From: an uncultured Ruminococcus sp.
GTDB taxonomy: Bacteria; Bacillota; Clostridia; Oscillospirales; Ruminococcaceae
NCBI GenBank assembly: GCA_900538575.1
Contig: UPZA01000010.1
Location: 30,322 to 94,321 of the forward strand
Direction of reading: 5' to 3'
DNA: 64,000 nt
Every line of letters begins with the position of its first letter. Positions within the stretch are counted from its first letter, which is position 1. The notes under the pieces were generated by a model that searched no databases, was not told the DNA's origin, and saw only the letters and a list, made by a program, of their open reading frames with translations. Positions 9,018 to 17,518 of the stretch are shown here, piece by piece. The translations under genes were made by a program, and so were the position numbers.

Positions 9018-9232
9018 AGCTTTTTTAAAAAGCAAAATAAAAGTTTGGTCAAGCTTTTCAAAGCTTGCGGATTCCAAAGGCGGAGCCTTGGACGCCCTCC
9101 GCAGAGGGCGGAAAGACTTGCCTTAGAGGAGCTCCGCAAAGGGTGAATTTTCAAATAGTCCTTACGGACTGTTTGAAAAGAGGGAACGCCCTGCGATAGA
9201 GGGCGTTCCTTTATTTAGCTTTTTAAAAAGCT
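9018..9232. repeat. String of hairpin-forming sequences
   Basis: About 215 nt with no convincing gene and seven inverted repeats in a row: 9018-9033 (GCTTTTTT/AAAAAGC type), CAAGCTTTTCAAAGCTTG (9050-9067), CCAAAGGC/GCCTTGG (9074-9091), CGCCCTC/GAGGGCG (9093-9110), a 14-bp stem at 9148-9179, a 10-bp stem GGAACGCCCT/AGGGCGTTCC (9183-9209) followed by TTTATTT, and the 16-nt palindrome AGCTTTTTAAAAAGCT (9217-9232). It looks like a dispersed structured repeat or an RNA. It directly abuts repeat copy 1. Confidence 0.65.
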
Positions 9233-9240
9233 AAGTAATT

Positions 9241-9451
9241 GCTTTTACGAAAAGCATAGTAAAAGTTATTTTTCATTTCTTTGCTCGCACAAAGAAACGA
9301 AACAAAGAAATGCGCCGGCTCAAACGCCGCCGGACCGCTAATGCCGCATAAAGCGGCAAATTTTATACATTAAATTATAAAGCTAACTAAATTGACTCCC
9401 ATTAAAAGCTTACATATCTCGGATGGGAAATGCTCCTATGTTTTATAAGAA
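9241..9451 (-). repeat. XRE-linked 210-bp repeat, copy 1
   Basis: First of four copies in the window (others near 38807, 39830 and 40472). Conserved blocks in plus-strand order: GCTTTTACGAAAAGC, a stem CATTTCTTTG...CAAAGAAATG, a GC-rich block with GCCGGC and GCCGCCGG, hairpin GCCGCATAAAGCGGC, then 'ATTAAAAGCTTACATAT..CGGATG' and an end block CTCCTATGTTTTATAAGAAT. Read on the minus strand, it begins 2 nt after the stop codon of the XRE gene at 9454. Confidence 0.85.
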
Positions 9452-9453
9452 TA

Positions 9454-9684
9454 TTAATCATTTTTCAACAAAAGATAAGGTGGAATTTTCAAAACATCTG
9501 CAATATCAAAAAGAGTATCTAACGATATTGTTCTGTTTATATTAGGAGCTTCAACTGCCCCAACAAATGATAGACTTTTATCAATTTTTTCCGCAAATTG
9601 TAATTGTGTTAAGCCGTTTATTTTTCTATAATAGCTTATTTTTAAACCTAATTTCTTATATTTATCTAAATGCTCCTGTTTCAT
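9454..9684 (-). CDS. Small XRE-family HTH regulator (repeat-linked subfamily)
   Basis: A protein of about 76 residues that is almost entirely a lambda-repressor-like helix-turn-helix. Helices 2-3 read 'LTQLQFAEKIDKSLSFVGAVE', followed by 'APNINRTISLDTLFDIADVL'. The 'VEAPN..RTISLDTLFDI' segment differs from common XRE proteins and is shared with the genes at 9827 and, loosely, 40084. The start is uncertain: an ATG at 9684 with GAGG very close, or a GTG at 9696. Its stop codon lies 2 nt from repeat copy 1. Target unknown. Confidence 0.75.
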   Translation of the reverse strand: MKQEHLDKYKKLGLKISYYRKINGLTQLQFAEKIDKSLSFVGAVEAPNINRTISLDTLFDIADVLKIPPYLLLKND

Positions 9685-9826
9685 ATCCTCGCCCACTTTC
9701 TGTATTTAATTTTACCAAAATATCTTGACAATTTAAATTGTGGGTGGTACAATAATTATTGTATAAAAAGCAATAATTTATGCATTGAGAAAAAATAAAA
9801 CACTAACGTAATATTTAACGTTAGTG

Positions 9827-10057
9827 TTATTCAGTATCTAATAATTTTGATGCCGGTATTTCTAAAACATCAGAAATATCAAAAAGGGTATCTAATGATA
9901 TTGTTCTATCAATATTCGGCGCTTCGACAGCGCCTATAAAAGAAAGACTTTTACCAAGTTCTTCGGCTAATTGCTCTTGTGTCATTCCCTTTACTTTTCT
10001 ATAATAACTTATTTTTAAGCCTAATCTTTTATATTTATCTAAATGTTGTAATTTCAT
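9827..10057 (-). CDS. Small XRE-family HTH regulator (repeat-linked subfamily)
   Basis: A paralogue of the gene at 9454, about two-thirds identical by eye: 'HLDKYKRLGLKISYYRKVKGMTQEQLAEELGKS' HTH, then 'VEAPNIDRTISLDTLFDISDVL'. About 76 residues from ATG 10057 (an in-frame GTG at 10069 is the alternative; AGGA lies 13 nt before the ATG). The tandem pair suggests gene duplication. It is divergent from the hypothetical gene at 10198, across about 140 AT-rich bases, so it may control that gene. Confidence 0.75.
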   Translation of the reverse strand: MKLQHLDKYKRLGLKISYYRKVKGMTQEQLAEELGKSLSFIGAVEAPNIDRTISLDTLFDISDVLEIPASKLLDTE

Positions 10058-10197
10058 ACTACACTTCACTTCCTATTATTATTTTAACATAGAAAAGAAG
10101 AAAAGTGTATTAGATGTAAATCAATATATATTGTATTATAGTGTATAAATTATGCTTTTAAAACAAATTTTAAGAAATATTGGAGTGTAATTTTAAA

Positions 10198-10626
10198 ATG
10201 GGCATAAAATTAATAAACGGAATCGTTATCGGTAAAACCGGAAATTATCTTAAAATTATAAGGGAAGATAGAAAAGAGGATGGGTATGATCTTTTAATAT
10301 ATGAGGGAGCAGCTAAGGATTTGAGAATAGGAAGCAGATTTTCACTTTATGTTACTTCTAAATCAGTAAAAACAAGAAACGGTAAAAAAATTATGACCTA
10401 TATAAACCCAACCCTTATCCAAAACGGACAATCTACATATAATATTGAATTTAGGCTGCCAGAAATTGAAGCTGTTTACTGGGCTATTATAACTTCGCTT
10501 GAAAGCCATAACTACCGCAAGGAAAATATGAAGGGTTATGAATATGACTTTGATGGAGAAATTGAAAAAAAGTGTAATATTCTAAAAATTGTTGCCGATA
10601 GAATTGCGGATTCTGCATTACGTTAA
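10198..10626 (+). CDS. Hypothetical protein divergent from XRE genes
   Basis: A 142-residue soluble protein I do not recognise. The N-terminal 65 residues ('GIKLINGIVIGKTGNYLKIIRE...RIGSRFSLYVTSKSVKTRNGKKIMTYINP') look beta-rich; the C-terminal half looks helical ('IEAVYWAIITSLESHNYRKENMKGYEYDF'). There is no signal peptide or membrane segment. TTGGAGTG (10180-10187) is the ribosome site for ATG 10198, which displaces an upstream TTG start. AT-rich like the neighbouring XRE genes and placed between repeat copy 1 and rpsT, so it looks like an accessory insertion. Confidence 0.6.
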   Translation: MGIKLINGIVIGKTGNYLKIIREDRKEDGYDLLIYEGAAKDLRIGSRFSLYVTSKSVKTRNGKKIMTYINPTLIQNGQSTYNIEFRLPEIEAVYWAIITSLESHNYRKENMKGYEYDFDGEIEKKCNILKIVADRIADSALR

Positions 10627-10652
10627 TTAATTTACATAAAGTTTAAATAAAA

Positions 10653-10682
10653 CAAAAACAGCATATCCTATTGATATGCTGT
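10653..10682 (-). terminator. Terminator of rpsT
   Basis: Perfect 10-bp stem ACAGCATATC / GATATGCTGT (10658-10667, 10673-10682). On the minus strand it is followed by TTTTTGTTTT, a classic intrinsic terminator. It can also stop transcription from the plus-strand gene at 10198. Confidence 0.85.
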
Positions 10683-10710
10683 CATGTATTTAATCTGATT
10701 ACTTAAATTA

Positions 10711-10971
10711 TCAGCCGGCCTCGTTAAGCTTCTTAGCAAGCTGAGATTTTTTTCTTGCCGCACAGTTTTTGTGCATAATTCCCTTAGCTGCCGCTTGGTC
10801 AACCTTCTTTATTGCAACTCTGATTGCGTCCGCCTTGTCAGCTGAATTTGCTGTGCAAGCTGCGTCTGCATTCTTGAGAATAGTTTTAAGATTTGATTTT
10901 CTTGACTTGTTTGCTGCCGCTTTAGTCTTATTAACCTTTACTCTCTTCATTGCGGATTTAATATTTGGCAT
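10711..10971 (-). CDS. rpsT: 30S ribosomal protein S20
   Basis: An 86-residue, strongly basic, Ala/Lys-rich protein beginning 'MPNIKSAMKRVKVNKTKAAAN', the standard S20 N-terminus, with the C-terminal 'KGIMHKNCAARKKSQLAKKL' rRNA-binding helix. S20 binds 16S rRNA early in 30S assembly. A strong GGAGGTG ribosome site precedes the ATG. It is divergent from gpr, the same order as in Bacillus subtilis. Confidence 0.97.
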   Translation of the reverse strand: MPNIKSAMKRVKVNKTKAAANKSRKSNLKTILKNADAACTANSADKADAIRVAIKKVDQAAAKGIMHKNCAARKKSQLAKKLNEAG

Positions 10972-11277
10972 ATTCTCTGCACCTCCTTAAATTTGAAATA
11001 TCCTGAATTATTATTTACAAATTTTATCGTAATAATTCAAAAAATTCAGCATAATATAAAAGCAGCGCATGCTATTAAAAGCAGGACACGACCGCCGCTT
11101 TTCAGATCCGGACGTAATGATCATCCGGACGGCGCAGTCAAGCTGCACCAACGCTAATAATTATTTTACCATTTTAAGCGTTAAAATGCAATAGGTAAAA
11201 TACAAATAAAACAACAAAATTAAAGCGTTGATTTAAAGCATAATGCACAAGTTTATAGATACGGGAGCCGAATTTAC
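10972..11277. other. Divergent rpsT-gpr intergenic region
   Basis: 306 nt without a gene. It carries the rpsT ribosome site at one end and gpr leader sequence at the other. TCCGGA occurs twice (11107-11112 and 11124-11129) around TAATGATCAT and can form a small stem; it may belong to the rpsT leader. I do not see a clear sigma-F/G promoter for gpr. Confidence 0.5.
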
Positions 11278-12126
11278 ATGAATATTAGAACAGACCTTGC
11301 TCTTGAAAGCGTCAACGCCACTAAGGTCAGAGACGGTATAACGAAAATTTCAAGGGGAAAAGCCTTTAAGGTAACGGAAATTAAAATTGCCGAGGACAGG
11401 CACGGAGTTCCCATAGGAAAGAAAAAGGGACGCTATATAACGCTTGAGGGCGCGCCTTTGGGACGTTTCTCCGAAAGCTTCAAGGATATGGCCTGCGAGC
11501 TTTCTGAGGAGCTTTCACAGCTTGTCCCAAAGGGACCTGCGTTAGTTATAGGACTGGGAAACAACGATATAACGCCGGACGCGTTAGGACCTCAGGCGGC
11601 TTCAAGGGTGCTTGCCACAAGGCATCTGCGGGAGGAATTAGGCTCGGAGGACGAGTTTTTGTCAGGGCTCAGGCAGGTAAGCGTTATGGCAAGCGGTGTA
11701 CTTGGACAGACTGGAATTGAAACCGCTGAAATAATCGAGGGCCTGCTGGAAAAGCTAAAGCCCTCCTGCGTTATAGCGGTGGACGCTCTCGCCTGCTCGG
11801 ACATCAGCCGTCTGGGAACGACTATACAGCTTTCCGATTCTGGCATATCTCCCGGCAGCGGCGTCGCCAACAAGCGTAAGGAGCTTTCTGAAGCCACGCT
11901 TGGAATACCCGTCATAGCCGCGGGAGTTCCGACGGTTGTGGATATGTACACGATTGTTGAGGGAATGACGGGCAGGAGAGCGGTTACGGAGGTTCCTAAC
12001 ATGATGGTTACTCCCAGAGATGTGGACAGGCTCATAGAGCGTTCTTCGGCGCTTATTTCAATGGGAATAAATCTTGCTCTTCATCCCGAGCTAAGCTTTG
12101 AGGATGTTGAAACAATTATGTTTTAA
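11278..12126 (+). CDS. gpr: Spore germination protease GPR
   Basis: A 282-residue member of peptidase family A25, which cleaves small acid-soluble spore proteins at germination. It begins 'MNIRTDLALE', typical of the GPR propeptide region, and contains the core 'GLGNNDITPDALGPQAASRVLATRHL' and 'IAVDALACSDISRLGTTIQLSDSGISPGSGV'. The acidic residues in these blocks match the proposed catalytic aspartates. Slightly shorter than the Bacillus enzyme (about 370), as usual in Clostridia. Strong evidence that the organism forms spores. Confidence 0.95.
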   Translation: MNIRTDLALESVNATKVRDGITKISRGKAFKVTEIKIAEDRHGVPIGKKKGRYITLEGAPLGRFSESFKDMACELSEELSQLVPKGPALVIGLGNNDITPDALGPQAASRVLATRHLREELGSEDEFLSGLRQVSVMASGVLGQTGIETAEIIEGLLEKLKPSCVIAVDALACSDISRLGTTIQLSDSGISPGSGVANKRKELSEATLGIPVIAAGVPTVVDMYTIVEGMTGRRAVTEVPNMMVTPRDVDRLIERSSALISMGINLALHPELSFEDVETIMF

Positions 12127-12400
12127 ACAGCTCTTTCAACACTATGTTGAAAGACGTGTTGAATCAAATTTGGAATATGCCTTCAAAAGTCGTGTTTTTC
12201 CCATGAATATGTGTGTTAATCGACTGTTAAATTGTTGAAAAACTTTCAAGAGCGAAACTATGTGATTTTTTGCTGAAATTTTATTGAAAATTACCATTGA
12301 CAAAACAAATCCCCTTTAAATACGGATAAATTGCAATATACCGGAAAAAATAAAAATGTATTGCAGTAAATGCAATAGAAAAACGAAAGGATTGAAGATA

Positions 12401-12790
12401 ATGAAAAAAACGCTTCCTATTATATTTTCACTTGCTCTTATAAGCTGTTCGTTTACAGCCTGCGGAGATAAGGATAAGAACTCAGGCGCTAATGGGACTA
12501 CAGAAGCTCCTACTATGGCGGTTGATGAAACCTCCGGTCTTAATTCAGCGACCGACGCTTCTATGGACGCTGCCGGAGAAAACGGTGCGCAAGGCAATAA
12601 CGGAAACACCGGTAATACCGATAACAATAACGGTAATGACAGAAATAACGGGAACGGCGGCATAGGCAATAATCTTGTTACAGATGCGGAAGGACTTGTG
12701 GACGACCTTGTATCAACAGGCGAAGACATAGTTGACGACGCCGGATCTGTAATCGAGGGCGCCGGCGACGCGATTATGGGTACAGACTAA
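12401..12790 (+). CDS. Small Asn/Gly-rich lipoprotein
   Basis: A 129-residue predicted lipoprotein. The signal peptide ends in a lipobox 'FTAC' with Cys21 the likely lipidated residue (Cys16 is an alternative). The middle is a low-complexity Asn/Gly/Thr linker; the C-terminus is acidic ('LVDDLVSTGEDIVDDAGSVIEGAGDAI'). The start at 12401 is preferred because GAAAGGATTGAAG precedes it and the signal peptide then begins MKK. Position next to gpr may hint at a spore role, but this is only a guess. Confidence 0.7.
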   Translation: MKKTLPIIFSLALISCSFTACGDKDKNSGANGTTEAPTMAVDETSGLNSATDASMDAAGENGAQGNNGNTGNTDNNNGNDRNNGNGGIGNNLVTDAEGLVDDLVSTGEDIVDDAGSVIEGAGDAIMGTD

Positions 12791-12803
12791 TATATGATAA
12801 AAT

Positions 12804-12840
12804 AAAGGACGTCCTGTTTTAAGGAACGTCCTTTTGTTTT
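12804..12840. terminator. Bidirectional terminator between the lipoprotein gene and ridA
   Basis: AAAGGACGT (12804-12812) pairs with ACGTCCTTT (12826-12834), followed by TTGTTTT. It sits between two convergent genes with A/T runs on both sides. Confidence 0.8.
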
Positions 12841-12844
12841 TATA

Positions 12845-13219
12845 TTAGATTTCCGCAATAACTTCAACTTCAACCAGAACGTTCTTAGGAAGCTCTCTGA
12901 CTGAAACACAGCTTCTTGCCGGTTTAGAAGTGAAATATTCTCCGTAAATTTTATTGAACGCGGCAAAATCGGACATATTTCTTAAAAAGCAGGTTGTTTT
13001 AACCGCCTTGTCAAACGACGAGCCCGCTTCCTTTAATACGGTTCCGAGATTTTTCATAACCTGAATAGTCTGGCCTTCGATATCCTGCGCTTCAATAGCG
13101 TTTGTCGCCGGATTAACGGCAATCTGTCCTGACGTAAAAACAAGTCCTCCCGTTATAACTGCCTGCGAATAAGGACCTAATGCTTCCGGTGCGTCCGGAG
13201 TATAGATGATCTTAGACAT
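12845..13219 (-). CDS. ridA: RidA family enamine/imine deaminase
   Basis: A 124-residue YjgF/YER057c/UK114 protein of the usual length. It has 'GPYSQAV', 'SGQIAVNP' and the C-terminal 'PARSCVSVRELPKNVLVEVEVIAEI', whose Arg and Glu build the trimer-interface active site. RidA hydrolyses reactive 2-aminoacrylate/2-aminocrotonate released by PLP enzymes such as threonine dehydratase. It lies 22 nt downstream of ilvA in the same orientation, so the toxic intermediate and its scavenger are made together. Confidence 0.95.
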   Translation of the reverse strand: MSKIIYTPDAPEALGPYSQAVITGGLVFTSGQIAVNPATNAIEAQDIEGQTIQVMKNLGTVLKEAGSSFDKAVKTTCFLRNMSDFAAFNKIYGEYFTSKPARSCVSVRELPKNVLVEVEVIAEI

Positions 13220-13241
13220 TTTATTTCCTCCTGAATATTTT

Positions 13242-14438
13242 TTATTCGACTATTTTAAATCCTGCGTCTGCCAAGGCTTTTCTGATTGACATTTTATGCT
13301 CAAAATTCCTTGTTTCCAGTACGATTCTCAGGTAGCAGCCGTTTATATCCGAGCCTTCGCTGGCTCTTTCGTGATGAATAGCCACAACGTTTCCGCCAAG
13401 CTCGGCAATTATACGGGAAACGTCCCTGAGCTGTCCGGGCTTATCCATCAGCTCGATATTTATAGAATCTGAACGGCCTGATTTAAGAAGGCCTCTTTTG
13501 ATAACCCTTGAAAGAATAGTTACGTCTATGTTGCCTCCGGATACTAAGCAGACCGTTTTCTTTCCTTTGATAGGAACTTTGTTGAACATTGCGGCGGCTA
13601 CAGAAACTGCTCCGGCGCCTTCGGCTATTAGCTTATGCTGTTCGATAAGCGCGAGAATTGCCGACGAAATTTCGTCGTCGGTTACAGTTACGATTTCATC
13701 TACATATTTCTGACAGCAATCAAACGTATTTACGCCCGGCTCTTTAACCTTGATACCGTCAGCTATAGTTGAAACGGAATCAAGGCATTCTATCTTTCCG
13801 CTTTCCATAGACACGAGCATACTTGGCGCGCCGCTTGCCTGAACGCCGTAAATCTTGATTTCGGGCTTTAGCATTTTAGCGGCAAAGGCAACGCCGGAAA
13901 TAAGTCCGCCGCCGCCGATGGGGACGATTATTGCGTCAATATCGGGAAGCTGGTCAAGCAGCTCAAGTCCGATAGTTCCCTGCCCTGCAATAACGTTTTC
14001 ATCGTCGAACGGATGAATAAACGTGTAGCCCTTTTCATCTCTTAGCTGTATCGCTTTATTATAGGCGTCGTCATAGACTCCGTTTACTAAACAAACATCG
14101 GCTCCGTAGCTCTTTGTTGCCTCAACCTTGGAGATAGGCGCGCCGTCCGGCAGACAGATCAATGATTTGATACCGTTTTTCGAGGCGGCAAGGGCAACGC
14201 CCTGAGCGTGATTTCCGGCGGAGCATGCTATAACGCCTTTTGCCTTTTCATCGTCGCTTAGCTGGGAAATTTTATAGTATGCGCCCCTTACTTTAAAAGA
14301 GCCCGTTATCTGAAGGTTTTCGGTTTTCAGGTAGATATCGCTCTCGGGATTTATTTTCGGGGCGTGAATTAAATCTGTTTTTCTGATTACGTTTTTCAGC
14401 ACATAGCCTGCATGATAGATTTTATCAAGAGTAAGCAT
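13242..14438 (-). CDS. ilvA: Threonine ammonia-lyase (threonine dehydratase) with C-terminal ACT domain
   Basis: About 398 residues. A fold-type II PLP enzyme: Lys49 in 'TGSFKVRGAYYK' forms the Schiff base, and the Gly-rich 'VPIGGGGLISG' holds the phosphate. A single ACT-like domain occupies about residues 318-398, the medium form between catabolic TdcB and the two-ACT biosynthetic enzyme. It deaminates threonine to 2-oxobutanoate, the first step to isoleucine. The position in the ilv/leu cluster and behind a T-box supports a biosynthetic role. The start could also be the in-frame GTG at 14450; neither has a strong ribosome site. Confidence 0.93.
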   Translation of the reverse strand: MLTLDKIYHAGYVLKNVIRKTDLIHAPKINPESDIYLKTENLQITGSFKVRGAYYKISQLSDDEKAKGVIACSAGNHAQGVALAASKNGIKSLICLPDGAPISKVEATKSYGADVCLVNGVYDDAYNKAIQLRDEKGYTFIHPFDDENVIAGQGTIGLELLDQLPDIDAIIVPIGGGGLISGVAFAAKMLKPEIKIYGVQASGAPSMLVSMESGKIECLDSVSTIADGIKVKEPGVNTFDCCQKYVDEIVTVTDDEISSAILALIEQHKLIAEGAGAVSVAAAMFNKVPIKGKKTVCLVSGGNIDVTILSRVIKRGLLKSGRSDSINIELMDKPGQLRDVSRIIAELGGNVVAIHHERASEGSDINGCYLRIVLETRNFEHKMSIRKALADAGFKIVE

Positions 14439-14451
14439 TTTTTTATACACT

Positions 14452-14700
14452 CATTTCAGTTAAATTTTGCTTTAAGGACGGAATTCGATCCGCTTAAACC
14501 ACCTTAAAGCGGTAATTTTTATCGTATCTGACAATACGGTTCCTTTTTAACGGGGGAAAGCCGGAGCGACTTAATACCCTTTAAGGGATTCGGCCGTCTG
14601 CTCTGGGAGGATAATATTCCGGATCCGTAAACGCCGTTTTCTCAGCAGACTCGGCTCTCTGTAAATTCGTAATCCGGATAAGTTCCCTTCACGGCATTTT
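14452..14700 (-). ncRNA. T-box riboswitch leader of ilvA
   Basis: About 250 nt between the DUF815 gene and ilvA. On the minus strand it has the T-box hallmarks: an 'ACAGAGAGCCG' GA-rich element at the base of Stem I, a GTCTGCT/AGCAGAC stem, then AAGGTGGTTTAAGCGG near 14510-14495, matching the conserved antiterminator (AGGGTGGTACCGCG), and CCGTCC on its 3' side. GCTTTAAGG/CCTTAAAGC (14511-14503 / 14477-14469) can form the competing stem; the T-run after it is weak. A possible specifier is ATC (Ile) in 'CCGAATCCC' near 14590, consistent with isoleucine control. The specifier assignment is tentative. Confidence 0.8.
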
Positions 14701-14711
14701 AACTCTTACGA

Positions 14712-15917
14712 TCAGTTCAGAGTGTTATGGCAGGTAAGCATTTTGTCTATAAACTGCTTTGCGGCTCTTGCCGACCGTCCGCTTCTGCCAACAGCGAAAC
14801 GTTCAGCCTCTTTCTCAAGCTCTTCTCTGGTCATGTCAAGCTTGCATTGCTCGGCAAGACCGTATACAATATCAAGATATTCCTCCTTATTTGGTCTTGA
14901 AAAGGAGATTTTTATTCCGAACCGTTCTGAAAGGGATATCAACTCCTGAACGGTATCGTTTCTGTGCATATCGTCGCCGTCTCTGTCTGAAAAGCTTTCC
15001 TTGACAAGATGACGTCTGTTGCTTGTGGCATAGATAACGATATTGTCTGCTCTGGCTGATACGGAGCCTTCCAGTATGGCCTTGAGAGCGCCGAAATTAT
15101 CATCGTCCGAGGCAAAGGAAAGATCGTCGATGAAAAGGATAAATTTAAGGGGATTTTTGCTGAGATTGTCGATTATTACCGGTATATCTCTAAGCTGATC
15201 CTTGCGCACTTCTATTATACGCAGTCCTTTTCCCCTGAATTCATTAGCAATGGCTTTAACCGACGAGGATTTGCCTGTTCCTGCATCGCCGGTCAGCAGT
15301 ACGTTGGAGGCCGGCTTGCCGCTGAGAAGGGCGAGGGTGTTGTCAATTATCATCTGCCGCTGCCGCTGATAGCCGATAAGCTGTGAAAGCTTGATTTCAT
15401 CAGGATATTTGACGGGAACAATATTGCTCTCTTTTACTATAAACATATAATACTTTGCATAAATTCCATAGCCAAAGCGATCAATATTTTCGATTCTGTC
15501 CCGATATTCCGATTTGAAATCATAGCGTGTATTGTCCCATTCGGGCAGAAAGCCTGAATAGGCTATATTTCTTTTAACCGTTTCAGAGGTCATGTCGGCT
15601 ATACATTGCAGGGCTTCAAGCTCGTTCATAAGACAGTCCTGCATTTTACCGCTTATTTCAAGCCCGTGGGCCTTTCTTATCATATAGATATTTTCGTCCT
15701 CAAGCATAAGCGTGAGGATATAGGAGCTTAGGTCGTTGTGGTGGCGGTAAAGGTTAGATACGAAATCCGAATACGCCTGAATCTGCTTTACCGTATCGTC
15801 GTCCTCTAAGCTTTTCAGCAAACGTTCAAGACTCCGCATAGTTCGGCAGTTTAATATATCTCTGAAAATGACCAGTGAGCTTAATTTAAAATAAAGCTCC
15901 GTTAGCTTGCTGTTCAA
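14712..15917 (-). CDS. DUF815 family AAA+ ATPase
   Basis: A 401-residue AAA+ protein. The N-terminal 165 residues are helical and of unknown role. Walker A is 'GDAGTGKSS' (about 210-218), Walker B 'ILFIDD' (about 260-265), and the sensor region reads 'IVIYATSNRRHLVKE'; a C-terminal lid holds 'GRSGRSARAAKQFID'. DUF815 proteins are common in Firmicutes and their partners are unknown. It follows leuB by 18 nt and is probably transcribed with the leu genes, though a link to leucine synthesis is unlikely. Confidence 0.85.
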   Translation of the reverse strand: MNSKLTELYFKLSSLVIFRDILNCRTMRSLERLLKSLEDDDTVKQIQAYSDFVSNLYRHHNDLSSYILTLMLEDENIYMIRKAHGLEISGKMQDCLMNELEALQCIADMTSETVKRNIAYSGFLPEWDNTRYDFKSEYRDRIENIDRFGYGIYAKYYMFIVKESNIVPVKYPDEIKLSQLIGYQRQRQMIIDNTLALLSGKPASNVLLTGDAGTGKSSSVKAIANEFRGKGLRIIEVRKDQLRDIPVIIDNLSKNPLKFILFIDDLSFASDDDNFGALKAILEGSVSARADNIVIYATSNRRHLVKESFSDRDGDDMHRNDTVQELISLSERFGIKISFSRPNKEEYLDIVYGLAEQCKLDMTREELEKEAERFAVGRSGRSARAAKQFIDKMLTCHNTLN

Positions 15918-15935
15918 TCAAAACGCCTCCGCTCT

Positions 15936-17009
15936 TTAGAGAAGCTCTAAGATTTTATCAGTTACTTCTGTTGTGGACAGAGGCTTGATTCCCGTATTTC
16001 CCACAAGATCGGCGGTTCTGAAGCCCTTTTCCAGAAAATCATCTACCGCGGATTCAATAGCGTCAGCTTCTTTATCAAGATCAAAGGAGTATCTGAGCAT
16101 CATTGCGGCTGAAAGGATCGTCGCGATGGGGTTAGCCTTGTTCTGTCCGGCGATGTCGGGGGCGGAGCCGTGAATAGGCTCGTACATTCCTCTTTTTGAC
16201 GAGCCCAGCGACGCGGACGGAAGCATGCCGATCGAGCCTGTAATCTGGGAGGATTCGTCTGAAAGTATATCGCCGAACATATTGGTTGTTACTACCACGT
16301 CGAACTGCGCCGGATTTTTTACAAGCTGCATCGCCGCGTTATCAACCAGCATATCTGTGCATACGACGTCCGGATAATCCTTTGCGATTTCATGGACCGT
16401 AGCTCTCCAAAGACGCGAGCTTTCAAGGACGTTTGCCTTGTCTATGCTTATAACCCTTTTATTTCTTTTTTCAGCCGTTTCAAAGGCCACTCTGGCGATA
16501 CGTTCTATTTCCATTTTACTGTAGCATTCCGTATCGTAGGCTTCCTCGCCGTATTTGCCCTCTCTTCTGCCTCTTTCGCCGAAATAAATTCCTCCGGTAA
16601 GCTCCCTGACCATCATAAGATCGAATCCGTTAGCGGCAATATCGGGGCGGAGCGGGCACTCGTCCCTAAGCGCTTTGTAAAGCTTGGCGGGACGCAGATT
16701 TGTAAAAAGACCCAGTGCGGAGCGTATACCGAGGAGAGCCTTTTCCGGACGGCGGTCGCCGGGAAGGTTATCCCACTTAGGACCGCCGACCGCGCCCAAC
16801 AGGACGCTGTCGCTTGCAAGACAGCCCTCTACGGTTTCCTTGGGAAGCGGATTTCCTGTTGCGTCAATAGCCGCGCCGCCGATAAGATAAGGCGTAAAAT
16901 TAAATTTATGTCCGAATTTTTCAGCGGTTTTTTTTAGTATAAGGACGGCGCTGTCCACGATTTCCGGACCGATTCCGTCGCCTCTCAGCAATGCTATGTT
17001 AAATTCCAT
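15936..17009 (-). CDS. leuB: 3-isopropylmalate dehydrogenase
   Basis: A 357-residue beta-decarboxylating dehydrogenase. Diagnostic motifs: '[11 protein letters not shown]' start, '[11 protein letters not shown]', '[14 protein letters not shown]', '[13 protein letters not shown]', '[10 protein letters not shown]' (metal-binding Asp residues) and '[18 protein letters not shown]'. It oxidises 3-isopropylmalate with NAD to 2-oxoisocaproate, the third leucine step. It lies 13 nt after leuD. Confidence 0.97.
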   Translation of the reverse strand: MEFNIALLRGDGIGPEIVDSAVLILKKTAEKFGHKFNFTPYLIGGAAIDATGNPLPKETVEGCLASDSVLLGAVGGPKWDNLPGDRRPEKALLGIRSALGLFTNLRPAKLYKALRDECPLRPDIAANGFDLMMVRELTGGIYFGERGRREGKYGEEAYDTECYSKMEIERIARVAFETAEKRNKRVISIDKANVLESSRLWRATVHEIAKDYPDVVCTDMLVDNAAMQLVKNPAQFDVVVTTNMFGDILSDESSQITGSIGMLPSASLGSSKRGMYEPIHGSAPDIAGQNKANPIATILSAAMMLRYSFDLDKEADAIESAVDDFLEKGFRTADLVGNTGIKPLSTTEVTDKILELL

Positions 17010-17022
17010 GTTATATATCTCC

Positions 17023-17517
17023 TTATTTAAAGCTGCCGTTTTTTATCGACTCTATAAGTCCGCCGTTTTTAATAATTGATTGTATAAATTCCGGAAACGG
17101 CTCGGTTTTGAACTGTCTGCCGGTATTTTTATCCGTTATAACGCCCTTATCCAGATCGGCTTCAACAATATGTCCTTCTTCAACAGCCTCGGCTGCCTCC
17201 GGACACTCCAGTATTGCAAGACCGATATTTATAGCGTTTCTGTAAAATATTCTTGCAAAGCTTTTAGCTATAACAAGAGAAATTCCGCTTTCCTTTATTG
17301 CAATCGGAGCGTGTTCACGGGAAGAACCGCAGCCGAAATTGAAGCCGGCCGCCATAATGTCGCCCTTTTGAACCCGTCCGGCAAAGCTTTTGTCAAGATC
17401 CTCCATACAGTGTGACGCAAGCTCCTTTTTGTCGCTTGTGTTAAGGTATCTTGCGGGAATTATAACGTCTGTGTCTACATTATCGCCGTATTTTATGACC
17501 TTACCTTCAAAAACCAT
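17023..17517 (-). CDS. leuD: 3-isopropylmalate dehydratase small subunit
   Basis: A 164-residue aconitase swivelling-domain protein with '[16 protein letters not shown]', '[17 protein letters not shown]' and '[16 protein letters not shown]'. The length fits the short LeuD type found with the 420-residue LeuC. It forms the isopropylmalate isomerase with LeuC, whose stop lies 1 nt before this gene, so the subunits are likely translated together. Confidence 0.97.
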   Translation of the reverse strand: MVFEGKVIKYGDNVDTDVIIPARYLNTSDKKELASHCMEDLDKSFAGRVQKGDIMAAGFNFGCGSSREHAPIAIKESGISLVIAKSFARIFYRNAINIGLAILECPEAAEAVEEGHIVEADLDKGVITDKNTGRQFKTEPFPEFIQSIIKNGGLIESIKNGSFK

Positions 17518-17518
17518 T

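Noticed and set aside
12316..12729. 137-codon frame opposite the small lipoprotein gene
   Set aside because: The plus-strand gene has a lipobox, ribosome site and terminator; the minus frame is a low-complexity mirror of the Asn/Gly linker.
16392..16937. 181-codon frame opposite leuB
   Set aside because: Entirely antisense to leuB with no family resemblance and no translation signal.
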